A DNA stretch of 64,000 nucleotides from a bacterium (GCA_021805775.1 JAJZED010000012.1:1-64000); one strand, 5' to 3'; counted from the first letter of the stretch, positions 49,074 through 58,379 are shown. The notes: generated by a model from the letters alone, not told the origin. Program-made: numbers and translations.

Positions 49074-50364
49074 GCGCGGGGCGCTCCCCTGCCTCGAGAT
49101 CGAGCGTGATCTCTTCGTGCCCCTGAATCAACGCGCTCTCGTCCAGCCCGGCGTTCTGTGCGTCGAGCGGATCGTATTCCTCGACGCGTTCGTCGTCGTA
49201 TTCGTGCAGATCCGGCTCGGCGAGCGCGACGCTGCTTTCGTCGCGTTTGCGTTTGTAGCGCACCGGCGTTGCGGCACCGGAATCGGGGCGCGTCCCTTTG
49301 CGTTTGGCTCGCCGTTCGCGACGCGCGGCGACGATATCTTCGCGCGGTTGTCCGCCCCGCGTTACCCCGGTTGCGGCGGCCTCCGCTGCCGCACGCGGGC
49401 CGGCGGCGCGGAGCGCCGATGCCTCGGCACGACGCTTCGCCGCGGCGGCGAGTTGGCGCTTGCGGAACGTCAGCACCAGCGGCGCCGAATAGAAAATCGA
49501 GTGATAGCCGCCCGAGCAGATGCCGACGAGCAGGGCGAAGGCGAAGTTTTTCAGGCTCGCGCCGCCGAGCGCCAATAGCGCGACGAGCGTGATGATGACC
49601 GTCGCGAGCGTGTTAAACGAGCGCGTCATCGTCTGTTTGATCGACTCGTTGACGATGTAGTCGTAAGCTTTTCCGGCCATTAACTTCGTATTCTCGCGAA
49701 TTCGGTCGAGAATAACGATCGTATCCATTACCGAGTAACCGATGACGGTCAGCACCGCTGCCAAAAACGCATCGTCGGCGCGCTTATCGGCGAGCGCGTA
49801 GATGCCGATCATCATCGCCGCATCGCGCACGAGCGCGATAACGGTGACCAATCCGAAGATGTAGTTCCATCCGAAGCGGAAAGCGATATAGAGAAATTGG
49901 ATCGAGAGCGCGATCACCAATGCCCAGATCGCACTTTGTAGATACTCTTTACCGAGCGAGGGCCCGACCGAGGCGATCTGCGAGGCCGCTCGATCGACCG
50001 GTGCGACCGTTCCGAGCGCCGCCCAGAGCGGCGTCGAATCGTTCGCGTACGCCTTCTGCGTTTCGATGATGAAGCGCTTGCCGCTTTTCCCGACGGTGTT
50101 GATGCGCGCGTCGCCGATCCCCAGCGGGGTAATCGCGTTGCGAATCTGCGCGCTGCTCTGCGGCGAATCGTAGGCGACCGTGATATCGGTGCCGCCGGTA
50201 AACGAGAGCCCCAAGCGCAGCATATGCGAGAACTTGAAGCCGCCCGGCGCCTGGCTTGCATGATAGAGCATCGCAGCGAGGCCGATCGCGATGACGAAAT
50301 ACGAAACGGTCGAGACGATGCGGAACCATCCGACGATGTTCCAATTGAGGCGACGAAACAGCAT
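49066..50364 (-). CDS. secF: Protein translocase subunit SecF with long acidic-basic tail
   Basis: 432 residues. Six membrane segments and the SecF motifs are present (LGLSFTGGTDITVAYDSPQS, AIWALVIALSIQFLYIAFRF, VLTVIGYSVMDTIVILDRIR). After residue 300 an extension of about 130 residues follows, first Ala/Arg-rich then Asp/Glu-rich, ending EEITLDLEAGERPAHE; standard SecF has no such tail. SecDF uses the proton gradient to pull exported proteins across. It starts 4 bases after secD. Confidence 0.94.
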   Translation of the reverse strand: MLFRRLNWNIVGWFRIVSTVSYFVIAIGLAAMLYHASQAPGGFKFSHMLRLGLSFTGGTDITVAYDSPQSSAQIRNAITPLGIGDARINTVGKSGKRFIIETQKAYANDSTPLWAALGTVAPVDRAASQIASVGPSLGKEYLQSAIWALVIALSIQFLYIAFRFGWNYIFGLVTVIALVRDAAMMIGIYALADKRADDAFLAAVLTVIGYSVMDTIVILDRIRENTKLMAGKAYDYIVNESIKQTMTRSFNTLATVIITLVALLALGGASLKNFAFALLVGICSGGYHSIFYSAPLVLTFRKRQLAAAAKRRAEASALRAAGPRAAAEAAATGVTRGGQPREDIVAARRERRAKRKGTRPDSGAATPVRYKRKRDESSVALAEPDLHEYDDERVEEYDPLDAQNAGLDESALIQGHEEITLDLEAGERPAHE

Positions 50365-50368
50365 GTGG

Positions 50369-51718
50369 CTAACCCTCCGTCCGCGAGAAGACGCCGAGGT
50401 CGGCTTTCCGCACGCCGAAGAACTCCGGCGCGGTAAGCACGTCGTACTCGACGAGAAGATCGACGAAGAATCTCGTCACAAAAACCGCGGTCGCCAACGA
50501 GACGACCGTTCCCCAGAAGAGCGTGAAGGCGAAGCCCTTCACCGTCCCGGTGCCGAGCATGAAGAGTACGCCCGCGCCGACGATCGTGGTGAAGTGCGAA
50601 TCGAAGACGGCCGAAAAAGCGCGTTGGAAACCGACGCGCACCGCAGCGCGCAACGATTTCCCAGCCCAGAGCTCTTCTTTCAGGCGCTCGAAGATCAGCA
50701 CGTTGGCATCGACGGCCATACCGATCGAAAGCACGAACCCGGCGATACCCGGCAGCGTTAGCGAGGCCTGCGAGATCGCGAGGATTGCGAGCATCACCAA
50801 CACGTAGATCGCGAGCGCGAGATCGGCGAGCAACCCCGGAATGCGATAGACGATCGCCATGAAGATCAGCACCAAACCGAGCCCGAGCAGCGATGCCCAG
50901 AGCGACTTCACGAGATCGATCTTGCCGAGCGTCGGCCCGATGCCTTCCTTCTCGACGATCTTCGTCGTCACCGGCAGTGCGCCGGCGTTGAGTTCGTTTG
51001 CGAGCGTGATCGTTTGTTTCTCGGTGAAATTACCGGTGATCTGTCCGCTACCGAAGATCGGGCTAATAATCGTCGGAGCGGAGAGATAATGATGATCGAG
51101 GAAGATGCCCAGCGGCTTACCCTGTGCTTTGGTCGTCAAGCGCCCGAACTTCGCAGGGTCCTTCGTTTGGAAATCGATATTCGGGCGACCGGCGGTGTCG
51201 TAACCGGCCTGAGCGCCCTTCAAATCTTTACCGGAATAGACGACCGGGCCGCTCGCGGCGTACGCGCCCTGCGCGACGTACTGGCAGGCCTTCGTGTCCT
51301 TCGGATTGGCGTTACATGCCGCGAGCGCGGCTTCAGCCTGTGCGACGACCTGTTCGGGAACGATCTTGTATGCGAGTACGGCGACCTGCTTGAGCAAGCG
51401 TTCCGCCTGCGCGGGATCCTTCACGTCGGGCAACTCGACGAGAATGCGGTCGGAGCCGACCTTCGTAATCGTCGGCTCGGTGACCCCGAGACCGTTGATG
51501 CGCCGGTCGATAACGTCGATCGTTTCCGCTTGCACCTGCGAGGTAATCTGCGGCACCTCGGCGGTGGGATAGAGCTGCAACAACAGGCGATAACCGCCTT
51601 GCAAATCGAGCCCGAGGTGGATGCTCTTCTGTATCGGGAGCACCAAGCGCAGCGAGAGAAGAATCGTTGCGAGTACGACCAGCGCTTTGAGCGGGGTCTT
51701 CCAAGTATTCCAGTTCAT
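50369..51718 (-). CDS. secD: Protein translocase subunit SecD
   Basis: 449 residues: one N-terminal helix, a periplasmic P1 domain (HLGLDLQGGYRLLLQL, RINGLGVTEPTITKVGSDRI, VELPDVKDPAQAERLL) and five C-terminal helices with GFVLSIGMAVDANVLIFERL, the proton-path Asp region. It is upstream of secF in the usual order and follows the flagellar cluster's end by 88 bases on the other side. Confidence 0.96.
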   Translation of the reverse strand: MNWNTWKTPLKALVVLATILLSLRLVLPIQKSIHLGLDLQGGYRLLLQLYPTAEVPQITSQVQAETIDVIDRRINGLGVTEPTITKVGSDRILVELPDVKDPAQAERLLKQVAVLAYKIVPEQVVAQAEAALAACNANPKDTKACQYVAQGAYAASGPVVYSGKDLKGAQAGYDTAGRPNIDFQTKDPAKFGRLTTKAQGKPLGIFLDHHYLSAPTIISPIFGSGQITGNFTEKQTITLANELNAGALPVTTKIVEKEGIGPTLGKIDLVKSLWASLLGLGLVLIFMAIVYRIPGLLADLALAIYVLVMLAILAISQASLTLPGIAGFVLSIGMAVDANVLIFERLKEELWAGKSLRAAVRVGFQRAFSAVFDSHFTTIVGAGVLFMLGTGTVKGFAFTLFWGTVVSLATAVFVTRFFVDLLVEYDVLTAPEFFGVRKADLGVFSRTEG

Positions 51719-51806
51719 GGCGTCTTTCAGGCGTGAGAAAGCGCGGCACCGTACGGGCCGGCACCTAACCCTCCGAGTCTAGCAGGGTCGTGGGCGGTCG
51801 TAAAGG

Positions 51807-53852
51807 TTAGTCGGCGGTCGCGGCTTTCCCGCTACCCGGCTCGGGAGCTTCAATCGTACCCAGCGGTGCGATGGGGAGCTCGGGCGGCAGCTCGCTGAAG
51901 GCGAGGACCTCCGCCTCGATCCCGCTCCGCGCTAGAAACTCGGCGAGGAAGGGACGCAGCACCCCCCCGCAGAGGATCGGCAGCCGCGCCCGCCCGACTC
52001 GGCGAGCCCAGCGGGCGACCTGGTCGCGCAGGGAGATCGCCGCCTGCGGATCGACCCCTTCGGGCTCGCCGGCCCACGCCGGAAGGAGCGCGCGCTCGAA
52101 GATCGGGTCGAGCAGCAACGGCGCGAGGGGCTCGCCGCCTCGCCGGAGTTGCGCGGGGACGAGCAGCGTTCGCGCCGCCGCGCAGAGCTCGCGCGCTTCG
52201 TGCCGCCCCGAGCCGACCATCGCATCGAGGGCGAGCACGGGGTCGCGCGGCCAGATCCGCTCGCGTAAGAGTTGCTGCCAGGCCCGGTGGACGCTCCCCG
52301 GAGCGAGCGCCTCCGGCGCGATCTCTTTCACCAGCGTCGGAACCGCGAGCCGCAGATGCTCGATCAGCGTCTGAAACTCCTGACGCCCGAAGAGTTCGGC
52401 GGCATTCGCGCGGACGATCTCGGCGAGATGCGATCCGAGAATCGAAACGGCGTCGAAAACGAGCGCGCCGCGCTCCTGTGCACGCGCGCGTCGATCGGGT
52501 GCGATCCAGGCAGCGGGCAGATCGTAGACCGGCTCCCGCGTCATCTCGCCGAGCCCCGCGAGCACCGTTTCATCGGCGACGGCAAGCAGCGCGTCGAGCC
52601 GCAGTTCGCCGCAGCCGACGATGCGATCGCGCACGCGAATCGCATAGCCGCGCTCGCGCGCGAGATCGTCGCGGAGACGGACGCCGGGCAAAACGATTCC
52701 GATCTCCGAGGCGAGCGCGCGGCGCACTTCTCCGATACGATCCAAGAGCGCATCGCTCAGCGGTGCCGCTAACAGTGCGGCGAGATCGGGGGCGAATTCG
52801 ATCGCGAGCGCATCGACGCCGACGAGCCCGAGAGCGATCTCCGGGCGACGCATCGAACGGCGCTTTGCCTCCTCTCGTTCGCCCTGCGCGGCGCGCTCGG
52901 CGCCGGTTTTGCGCCGCGTTGCAAAGGCAGCGGCGAGCCAGCAACTCGCGGAGAGAGCGAGAAAGATCGGGCGCGGGAGCGCAGGCACGAACGCAAGCGC
53001 GGCGAGCAGCACGGCAACCCCGCGCAGCACTTCCGGGCGCGCGAAGAGTTGCACCGCCAAGTCGCTTCCCAACGCGCCGTTCGCCGCGACGCGCGTCACC
53101 ATCATTCCCATCGCCACCGAGATTAAAAAGGCCGGCAGCGTCGTGACGAGCGCATTGCCGATCGAGAGCAATGCAAAGGTATGAAACGCCTCCGCGGGCG
53201 AGAGCCCATCGTAGAGCGTGCCGACGGCGATACCGCCGAGAAGATTGAGCGCGACGATCACGAGCGCCGCGACCGAATCGCCTTTCACGAATTTCCCGGC
53301 GCCGTCCATCGCTCCATAAAAATCCGCTTCCTGCCCCACTAATTCGCGCTTCCGGCGCGCTTGCTCGCCGTCGAGCGCGCCGGCGTGCAGGTCGGCGTCG
53401 ATCGCCATCTGCTTGCCGGGCATCGCGTCGAGCGTGAAGCGCGCCGCCACCTCGGCGACACGCTGCGAACCGCTCGCGATCACGACGAATTGAATCGTCA
53501 CGAGAATTGCAAAGACGATCAACCCGACGATCGGATTATTCTGCACGACGAAGGCCCCGAAAGCCGGCACGATCGTTCCGACGCCGCCCGGAACCGCACC
53601 GTGGGTGAGAATCAAGCGCGTCGCCGAGATATCGAGCGCGAGCCGAAAGAGCGTTGCGACCAAGAGCGCCGGAGCGAACGCGCTAAATTCCAACGGATCT
53701 TCGACGCTGACGGCGAGCAGCAGCACCAACGCTGCGGCAAGGATATCGATTCCGAGAAGAACGTCGAGCAGAAAGGGCGGCAGCGGCACGATGAGCACCG
53801 CGACGATTCCCAACAGCACCGCCGCGAAGGCCGACGCGGCAATGCGCTTCAC
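51807..53852 (-). CDS. flhA: Flagellar export gate protein FlhA
   Basis: 681 residues starting at a GTG that overlaps the flhB stop. About eight membrane segments in the first 300 residues include ATLFRLALDISATRLILTHG and PGKQMAIDADLHAGALDGEQ, the FHIPEP-family hallmark, then a cytoplasmic chaperone-docking domain (GVDALAIEFAPDLAALLAAP). FlhA drives proton-coupled export of flagellar subunits. It is the last gene of the leftward flagellar run. Confidence 0.95.
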   Translation of the reverse strand: MKRIAASAFAAVLLGIVAVLIVPLPPFLLDVLLGIDILAAALVLLLAVSVEDPLEFSAFAPALLVATLFRLALDISATRLILTHGAVPGGVGTIVPAFGAFVVQNNPIVGLIVFAILVTIQFVVIASGSQRVAEVAARFTLDAMPGKQMAIDADLHAGALDGEQARRKRELVGQEADFYGAMDGAGKFVKGDSVAALVIVALNLLGGIAVGTLYDGLSPAEAFHTFALLSIGNALVTTLPAFLISVAMGMMVTRVAANGALGSDLAVQLFARPEVLRGVAVLLAALAFVPALPRPIFLALSASCWLAAAFATRRKTGAERAAQGEREEAKRRSMRRPEIALGLVGVDALAIEFAPDLAALLAAPLSDALLDRIGEVRRALASEIGIVLPGVRLRDDLARERGYAIRVRDRIVGCGELRLDALLAVADETVLAGLGEMTREPVYDLPAAWIAPDRRARAQERGALVFDAVSILGSHLAEIVRANAAELFGRQEFQTLIEHLRLAVPTLVKEIAPEALAPGSVHRAWQQLLRERIWPRDPVLALDAMVGSGRHEARELCAAARTLLVPAQLRRGGEPLAPLLLDPIFERALLPAWAGEPEGVDPQAAISLRDQVARWARRVGRARLPILCGGVLRPFLAEFLARSGIEAEVLAFSELPPELPIAPLGTIEAPEPGSGKAATAD

Positions 53853-54865
53853 TGCGGCAACGCTCCGGCGCGTACCAGCGCCACGACGATCTCGGCGAGG
53901 GCGACGTAGAATTCGCCGGGAATCTCTTCGCCGATTTTTGCCCGCGCGTAGATCGCACGAGCGAGCGGTGGATTCTCGAGCACCGGGATACTCGCTTCGT
54001 CGGCGAGGCGCCGTAATTCCAAGGCGCTCTCGTCGCTGCCGCGCGCGAGCAGGCGCGGCACCGCGATCTCCGGCGGCCGATACTCCAGTGCGACGGCGAT
54101 GTGGGTGGGGTTGGCGATGACGAAACTCGCATCGCGGATGCGCGCGAACCCGCCGCGCAGCAACGCGTGGTGCAACGAACGACGGCGCCCGCGAATCTGC
54201 GGATCGCCGTCGCTCTCCTTCACTTCGCGCTTGAGTTCGAACGCGCTCATCCGCAGCTTTTTGAGCCACCCGCGATGCGCGGTTGCATAATCGAAAAGCG
54301 CGAAGAGCGATGCGACGGCGAGCGCCGCACCGACCGCAGCGACGACGGCATGCCACGCTTGCGCGGCGACCTGCGCCGGCTCGGCGGCTTGCAATGCAGC
54401 GCCGAGGAGCGCTGCGAACGAGGGCGCGACCACCATCGCGGCAACGACCCCCGAGAGCGGGACGCGCGCTAACGTTATCGCCGTCTCGCGCGACAAAATT
54501 CGTTTGAGGTTTTCGTGCGGTGCGAGGCGATTCCACGCGAGCTTTATCCCGACGAAGCGAAGCGCACCAACCTGCGCGATGCCGATCGCCGCGGCTCCAA
54601 CCGCCGCCGCCGCCATCGGCAGCAACGCCAAACTCGCGATGCGCGCGAACGGCGCCGCGTTTTGCCGCCCCGCGAGCGCCTCGCGGAGCGCCTCGGCAAG
54701 CGCACCGCTTAAGGGTGCGACGACGGCGAGCAGCGCGAGAAATGCGGCGCCGAATGCCGCCAGCGCGGAGAGGTCGTTCGAACGCGGCCCCTCGCCGCGC
54801 TCGCGCGATTTGCGTAAGCGCGCCGGTGTCGCCTCGAAAGAGCGCTCGCCCGCGCTCTCGCTCAT
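53849..54865 (-). CDS. flhB: Flagellar export switch protein FlhB
   Basis: 338 residues: ERSFEATPARLRKSRERGEG at the N-terminus, four membrane helices, and the autocleavage site NPTH in FVIANPTHIAVALEYRPPE. FlhB switches export from rod/hook to filament substrates. It overlaps fliR and flhA by four bases each. Confidence 0.95.
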   Translation of the reverse strand: MSESAGERSFEATPARLRKSRERGEGPRSNDLSALAAFGAAFLALLAVVAPLSGALAEALREALAGRQNAAPFARIASLALLPMAAAAVGAAAIGIAQVGALRFVGIKLAWNRLAPHENLKRILSRETAITLARVPLSGVVAAMVVAPSFAALLGAALQAAEPAQVAAQAWHAVVAAVGAALAVASLFALFDYATAHRGWLKKLRMSAFELKREVKESDGDPQIRGRRRSLHHALLRGGFARIRDASFVIANPTHIAVALEYRPPEIAVPRLLARGSDESALELRRLADEASIPVLENPPLARAIYARAKIGEEIPGEFYVALAEIVVALVRAGALPQ

Positions 54866-55578
54866 CGTCCGAGCCCCGGCGGCAGCAGCGGCATGCCCGC
54901 GCGCATCGCCGTAAGCTCCAGCGCGAGCGCCGTCGCAACGACCACCGCACCGAATGCAAGCGGAAACGCCAATGCGTAGTTCACGAAACGCGGGATCGTT
55001 CGCGCGACCGCCGCGAGCGCGATCTGCACCACGAACGCCAACGCGATCGCCGGCGCGGCGATCTGCAACGCAACGACGACGATACTGCGCACGTACCACA
55101 GCACGAACGGCAGCGCACGCACGGCCGGGAAGATCGTGCCCGGCGGCAGGCGATGGAGCGACTCGGCGAAGCCGGCGAGGACGGGGCGATAGGCGCCGAG
55201 CAGAAAGAATCCACCGGTAAACGCGAGCGACCAGAGGCGACCGAATCCGCTCGGGGCGACGAGCGCGACGGTGGGTGCAACTGCATGCACGCCGACGTAA
55301 TCGTCGAGGATCCGCCCGGCGACATACGCCGCATCGTAGAGCAACGAGCAGCCGATGCCGATCGCACTTCCGATCGCGAACTCGAGCGCGAGCGCAACAG
55401 CATAGCCGAGGATCGGGAGCGGTGCGTTCGTTAGCCCGGCGCGCGGTGCGCCAAGCGCGAGCGCGAGCGCGCCGGCGATTCCCACGCGCACGAGCGCGGG
55501 AACGCTCGGATGGACGAGCCCCGGAGCGCGCGCGCAAAAGCCGAGCGCGCGTGCGAAGATCAGCAGCGTGAGGGTCAT
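54862..55578 (-). CDS. fliR: Flagellar export protein FliR
   Basis: 238 residues with about six membrane segments (LLIFARALGFCARAPGLVHP, AVALALEFAIGSAIGIGCSL, IALAFVVQIALAAVARTIPR). FliR closes the FliP5Q4R1 export gate. It overlaps fliQ (ATGA) and flhB. Confidence 0.92.
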   Translation of the reverse strand: MTLTLLIFARALGFCARAPGLVHPSVPALVRVGIAGALALALGAPRAGLTNAPLPILGYAVALALEFAIGSAIGIGCSLLYDAAYVAGRILDDYVGVHAVAPTVALVAPSGFGRLWSLAFTGGFFLLGAYRPVLAGFAESLHRLPPGTIFPAVRALPFVLWYVRSIVVVALQIAAPAIALAFVVQIALAAVARTIPRFVNYALAFPLAFGAVVVATALALELTAMRAGMPLLPPGLGR

Positions 55579-55844
55579 CGCGTCAGTTCGGGAATCGCGG
55601 CGAGCGCCCGCAAAAATAACTGCGCGCAGAGATGGAGATCGAGGCCGCCGAGCACGAGCAATGCCGCGCCGACGGCGAGCGTCTTGGGCAGCAGCACCAG
55701 CGTCTGTTCCTGAATTTGCGTGGCCGCCTGAACGATCGCCACCGCCGTTCCGACGATTGCGGCGATGCCGAGAACCGGCAGCACCATCGTCGCTACCAGC
55801 ATAGCGCACGATCGCAGAAGTTCGCCGAAGGCATCCACCGCCAC
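55575..55844 (-). CDS. fliQ: Flagellar export protein FliQ
   Basis: 89 residues with the two-helix hairpin of FliQ (LVATMVLPVLGIAAIVGTAV and LAVGAALLVLGGLDLH), and AIVQAATQIQEQTLVLLPK between them, the conserved loop. It is separated from fliP by the inserted repeats, metF and toxin-antitoxin island, whereas these genes are usually adjacent. Confidence 0.93.
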   Translation of the reverse strand: MAVDAFGELLRSCAMLVATMVLPVLGIAAIVGTAVAIVQAATQIQEQTLVLLPKTLAVGAALLVLGGLDLHLCAQLFLRALAAIPELTR

Positions 55845-55907
55845 AGCGTACGAAAACGCTGTTGCGAAACGATGCTCGCGATGTTACGCGAAGATAACCG
55901 CGTGCGC

Positions 55908-56149
55908 TTGTCACGCCGAGTAGCGCTTGTCACGCCGAGTAGAGCGCGAAGCGCTCGTATCGAGGCGCCGCGCTCGCTCACGTTCGCCTGCGGTGCACCG
56001 CTCCTCGCTAGACGCTCGCGGCTCGGACAAGCAATGTCAGGGTCCTCGCCGCTCGCTTAAGCGCTCGTCGGGTGCACGCACGCTCCGCTCGCGCATACGG
56101 TTGCGCTTGTCACGCCGAGTAGAGCGCGAAGCGCTCGTATCGAGGCGCG
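55908..56149. repeat. Inverted copy of the 40-kb palindromic repeat cluster
   Basis: Contains a fragmentary GTCACGCCGAGTAG unit, two GAGCGC-TTC-GCGCTC hairpin units (about 55929-55967 and 56109-56147) and, between them, the same core of about 95 bases as at 40710-40803 but on the opposite strand. The remaining spacer (55845-56227) up to fliQ and metF shows no reading frame. It breaks the flagellar operon upstream of fliQ. Confidence 0.85.
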
Positions 56150-56227
56150 TCGGCGCCGATCCCGCGACGAATCTATCGGTTCCCGGTTTCCGCTTGAGGC
56201 GCTCTCCGCCTCAACTCATCGCGTTCG

Positions 56228-57109
56228 TTATTTGAAGTGCGGGCGCCACGCGCTGGCAGCGAGCAGTGCCGAGCCGATCGCTCTCGCTGCCGGCGATTTA
56301 TTCAGCGTGTAAAAATGGACGCCGGGCGCACCGCCGCGCAGAAGTTCCATCGCCTGCACGGCCGCGTAAGCGACGCCGAGATCTTCGATCGCCTTCGGGT
56401 GCTCGCGCTGCTTTTCGAGTTCGGCGATCAATTTCGGCGGGAACGTTGCGCCGCACATTTTCGTAAATCGTGCGATCTGATCGTAGTTGGTGATCGGCAT
56501 GATTCCCGGTAAAATCGGCACCCGAACTCCGGCCGAGCGCGCGCGTTCGACAAACGAAAAATATTTTTCGTTATCGAAAAAAAGCTGCGTGATTAAAAAT
56601 TGCGCCCCCGCCTCGACCTTCTCGACGAGGTGCACCAGATCGTCCTCCGGGCTCGTCGCCTCGATATGCACTTCGGGGTAACACGCGGCGCCGATGCAAA
56701 AATCGTAGGAACGCGCGAGATAGGTGACGAGATCGCTTGCATACGGAAACTCCCCGCGTTCCGCTCCCCCCGCTCGCGGAGGATCGCCCCGCAACGCGAG
56801 AACGTTACGAATACCCGCGCGGCTCAGCTCGTCGAAGAGTCCCCGCAACTCCGCACGGCTCTGCCCGAATGCGGTGACGTGCGCGAGCACCGTCATGCCG
56901 GTGCGTTCGGCGATCTGCTTTGCCAGCTCGACCGTGCGCGCGCGCGTCGAACCGCCGGCGCCATAGGTGATCGAAACGAAGGCCGGGCCGAGCGCTTCGA
57001 GCGAGGCGATCGTTGCGAAGAGTGCTTCGCGCCCCGCATCGTCTTTCGGCGGGAAGAACTCGAACGAAAAGAACGGACGGCGGCTCGCAAGCTGCCCGGC
57101 AATATCCAT
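56228..57109 (-). CDS. metF: Methylenetetrahydrofolate reductase
   Basis: 293 residues from ATG 57109 (a TTG at 57115 is in frame). The FAD-dependent barrel is clear: FFSFEFFPPKDDAG with the catalytic Glu, SITYGAGGSTRART, NVLALRGDPPRAG, ACYPEVHIEATSPEDD and FLITQLFFDNEKYFSFVERA. It makes 5-methyl-THF for methionine synthesis. It is embedded in flagellar genes, 10 bases after a fliP fragment, with no functional link apparent. Confidence 0.95.
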   Translation of the reverse strand: MDIAGQLASRRPFFSFEFFPPKDDAGREALFATIASLEALGPAFVSITYGAGGSTRARTVELAKQIAERTGMTVLAHVTAFGQSRAELRGLFDELSRAGIRNVLALRGDPPRAGGAERGEFPYASDLVTYLARSYDFCIGAACYPEVHIEATSPEDDLVHLVEKVEAGAQFLITQLFFDNEKYFSFVERARSAGVRVPILPGIMPITNYDQIARFTKMCGATFPPKLIAELEKQREHPKAIEDLGVAYAAVQAMELLRGGAPGVHFYTLNKSPAARAIGSALLAASAWRPHFK

Positions 57110-57118
57110 GCCCAATCG

Positions 57119-57238
57119 TTAGCGAAAGCTCGTGAGAACGCCTCCGCAGAGCAGCGCCCAACCGTCGACCATCACGAAGAGCGACATCTCGATCCGCAGC
57201 GAGACGACCGGCGGCGAAAGCATCATCATCCCGAGGGC
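57119..57238 (-). pseudogene. Duplicated 3' end of fliP
   Basis: This stretch encodes GMMMLSPPVVSLRIEMSLFV followed by MVDGWALLCGGVLTSFR and TAA: the last 38 or so residues of FliP, in frame but with some substitutions (RIEMS for PIKLL). It matches the intact fliP 3' end at 58396-58511 as a direct repeat of about 116 bases. The two copies flank the toxin-antitoxin island. It cannot be translated alone. Confidence 0.88.
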
Positions 57239-57403
57239 TATGGTGTGATTTTGCTATGTACCCAGAGCGCGATCGGGGCCGGTCCCACCCTAAAAACAAC
57301 CAGTCTGCGGACGAGCGATGCTCAGCAGCAATAGGAGGATCGAAACAACGACGTAGATCCCCATCGGCAAGAACCCTAGGCGCAATATGCTCGCCTTCGT
57401 CGA

Positions 57404-57631
57404 CTAGCAGCGGTCGTTAACCGAGGGCAACCCGGCAAGCGCGACAAGCATCGTCAGCGGCACGACAACTGCATACGTCAACGGGAGATAGTAAAGCGGT
57501 CCGATGACGAGCCCTTCGTAGTTAAATCTGCGTTCGCATATATATCCGAAGAACAACCCACTCACCACAATGGCCAACTGAAGGACCATTGCATATGCGT
57601 ATAGGAAACGGAATAAAAACGTCTTCAACAC
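57404..57631 (-). CDS. Small membrane protein, possibly foreign
   Basis: 75 residues with two membrane helices (MVLQLAIVVSGLFFGYI and YAVVVPLTMLVALAGL). The DNA is AT-richer than its surroundings and it lies inside the island between the fliP repeats. No family is recognised, and no convincing ribosome-binding site is visible; it may not be expressed. Confidence 0.45.
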   Translation of the reverse strand: MLKTFLFRFLYAYAMVLQLAIVVSGLFFGYICERRFNYEGLVIGPLYYLPLTYAVVVPLTMLVALAGLPSVNDRC

Positions 57632-57667
57632 GATTATCGAACGTAAACTCCCCCGTGGAGCATCGCC

Positions 57668-57997
57668 TTAGCGGCCTTTAGGCTGCAATGCGTGCGCAGC
57701 GGTTATGCAAAGGGCGCCGCGGCCAGTAGTGTACCGAAAGGCCACCTCTATCTTCACGTCGGCACCAAGGCGAGCCAGCAATCCCGAAAGACGCGAAAGT
57801 GAAAAGCCCCAAACTTTCAAGTTGACGATCTTCGATACATCCGCCTGAGCTAAGCCCATGCGCTTGGCTGCGTCACGCTGCGACAAGCCAAGCAACTCGA
57901 TCCGATTGCGGATCTCCGTACCTAAGGTTGCCTTGGCGTCGAGCTCTTCCCGATCGGGTTCGTTTTCCCAGGGCGTCTGCGTGACCGTATAGGACAT
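57668..57997 (-). CDS. XRE-family HigA-like antitoxin
   Basis: 109 residues with a helix-turn-helix (LGLSQRDAAKRMGLAQADVS, then KIVNLKVWGFSLSRLSGLLA) and an acidic N-terminal stretch. It belongs to the antitoxins paired with Gp49-like HigB toxins in reverse order (toxin first). The ATG lies one base after the toxin stop. It probably represses the operon at the inverted repeat just upstream of the toxin. Confidence 0.85.
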   Translation of the reverse strand: MSYTVTQTPWENEPDREELDAKATLGTEIRNRIELLGLSQRDAAKRMGLAQADVSKIVNLKVWGFSLSRLSGLLARLGADVKIEVAFRYTTGRGALCITAAHALQPKGR

Positions 57998-57998
57998 C

Positions 57999-58361
57999 TC
58001 AGCGTCGATGCGCTTCGTTTTCGAGGCGCCGCGCGGTCGCGACTCTTGCACGGATGACGGCGATTTGTTCTTTCGGCGTCGCGATGCCGCGCTTGCTTTT
58101 CTTTTTGAAGAAGTAGAGAGCATAGACTCGGCCTTTCCCAATGGAATACAGTCCGCGATAGGTCCCGGTACGATCTCGTACAGCAATCTCCATAACATCA
58201 CGCAAATCGCCATGCATCCGCTTTGACTGCATGCTCGTCCCACGGTGCTGTGCCAAGTAGAGCACCGACCACATCGTCTCTTTCACGGAGCGAGGCAGTT
58301 CGGCGAGTTCCTTTTCGGCACGGCCGATCCACCAGAGTTCCTTGAACGGCGCTCGGTTCAT
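57999..58361 (-). CDS. HigB/Gp49-like RelE-superfamily toxin
   Basis: 120 residues of the phage-derived Gp49-like family: KELWWIGRAEKELAELPRSV, VLYLAQHRGTSMQSKRM, DVMEIAVRDRTGTYRGLYS and VYALYFFKKKSKRGIATPKE, the C-terminal motif of ribosome-dependent mRNA interferases. The toxin gene precedes the antitoxin, as in HigBA. It begins 30 bases from the fliP stop codon. Confidence 0.85.
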   Translation of the reverse strand: MNRAPFKELWWIGRAEKELAELPRSVKETMWSVLYLAQHRGTSMQSKRMHGDLRDVMEIAVRDRTGTYRGLYSIGKGRVYALYFFKKKSKRGIATPKEQIAVIRARVATARRLENEAHRR

Positions 58362-58379
58362 GATAGTCGTTTCACTATC
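58362..58379. promoter_or_regulatory. Operator-like inverted repeat upstream of the toxin
   Basis: GATAGT-CGTTTC-ACTATC is a perfect interrupted palindrome ending directly before the toxin ATG, and a TTGACA box (minus strand, 58389-58384) lies just upstream. It is a good candidate for autorepression by the HigA-like protein. Confidence 0.6.

Noticed and set aside
53853-54959. N-terminal extension of the FlhA frame
   Set aside because: Antigenic Arg-rich sequence is the shadow of flhB; the GTG at 53852 overlapping the flhB stop is the normal start.
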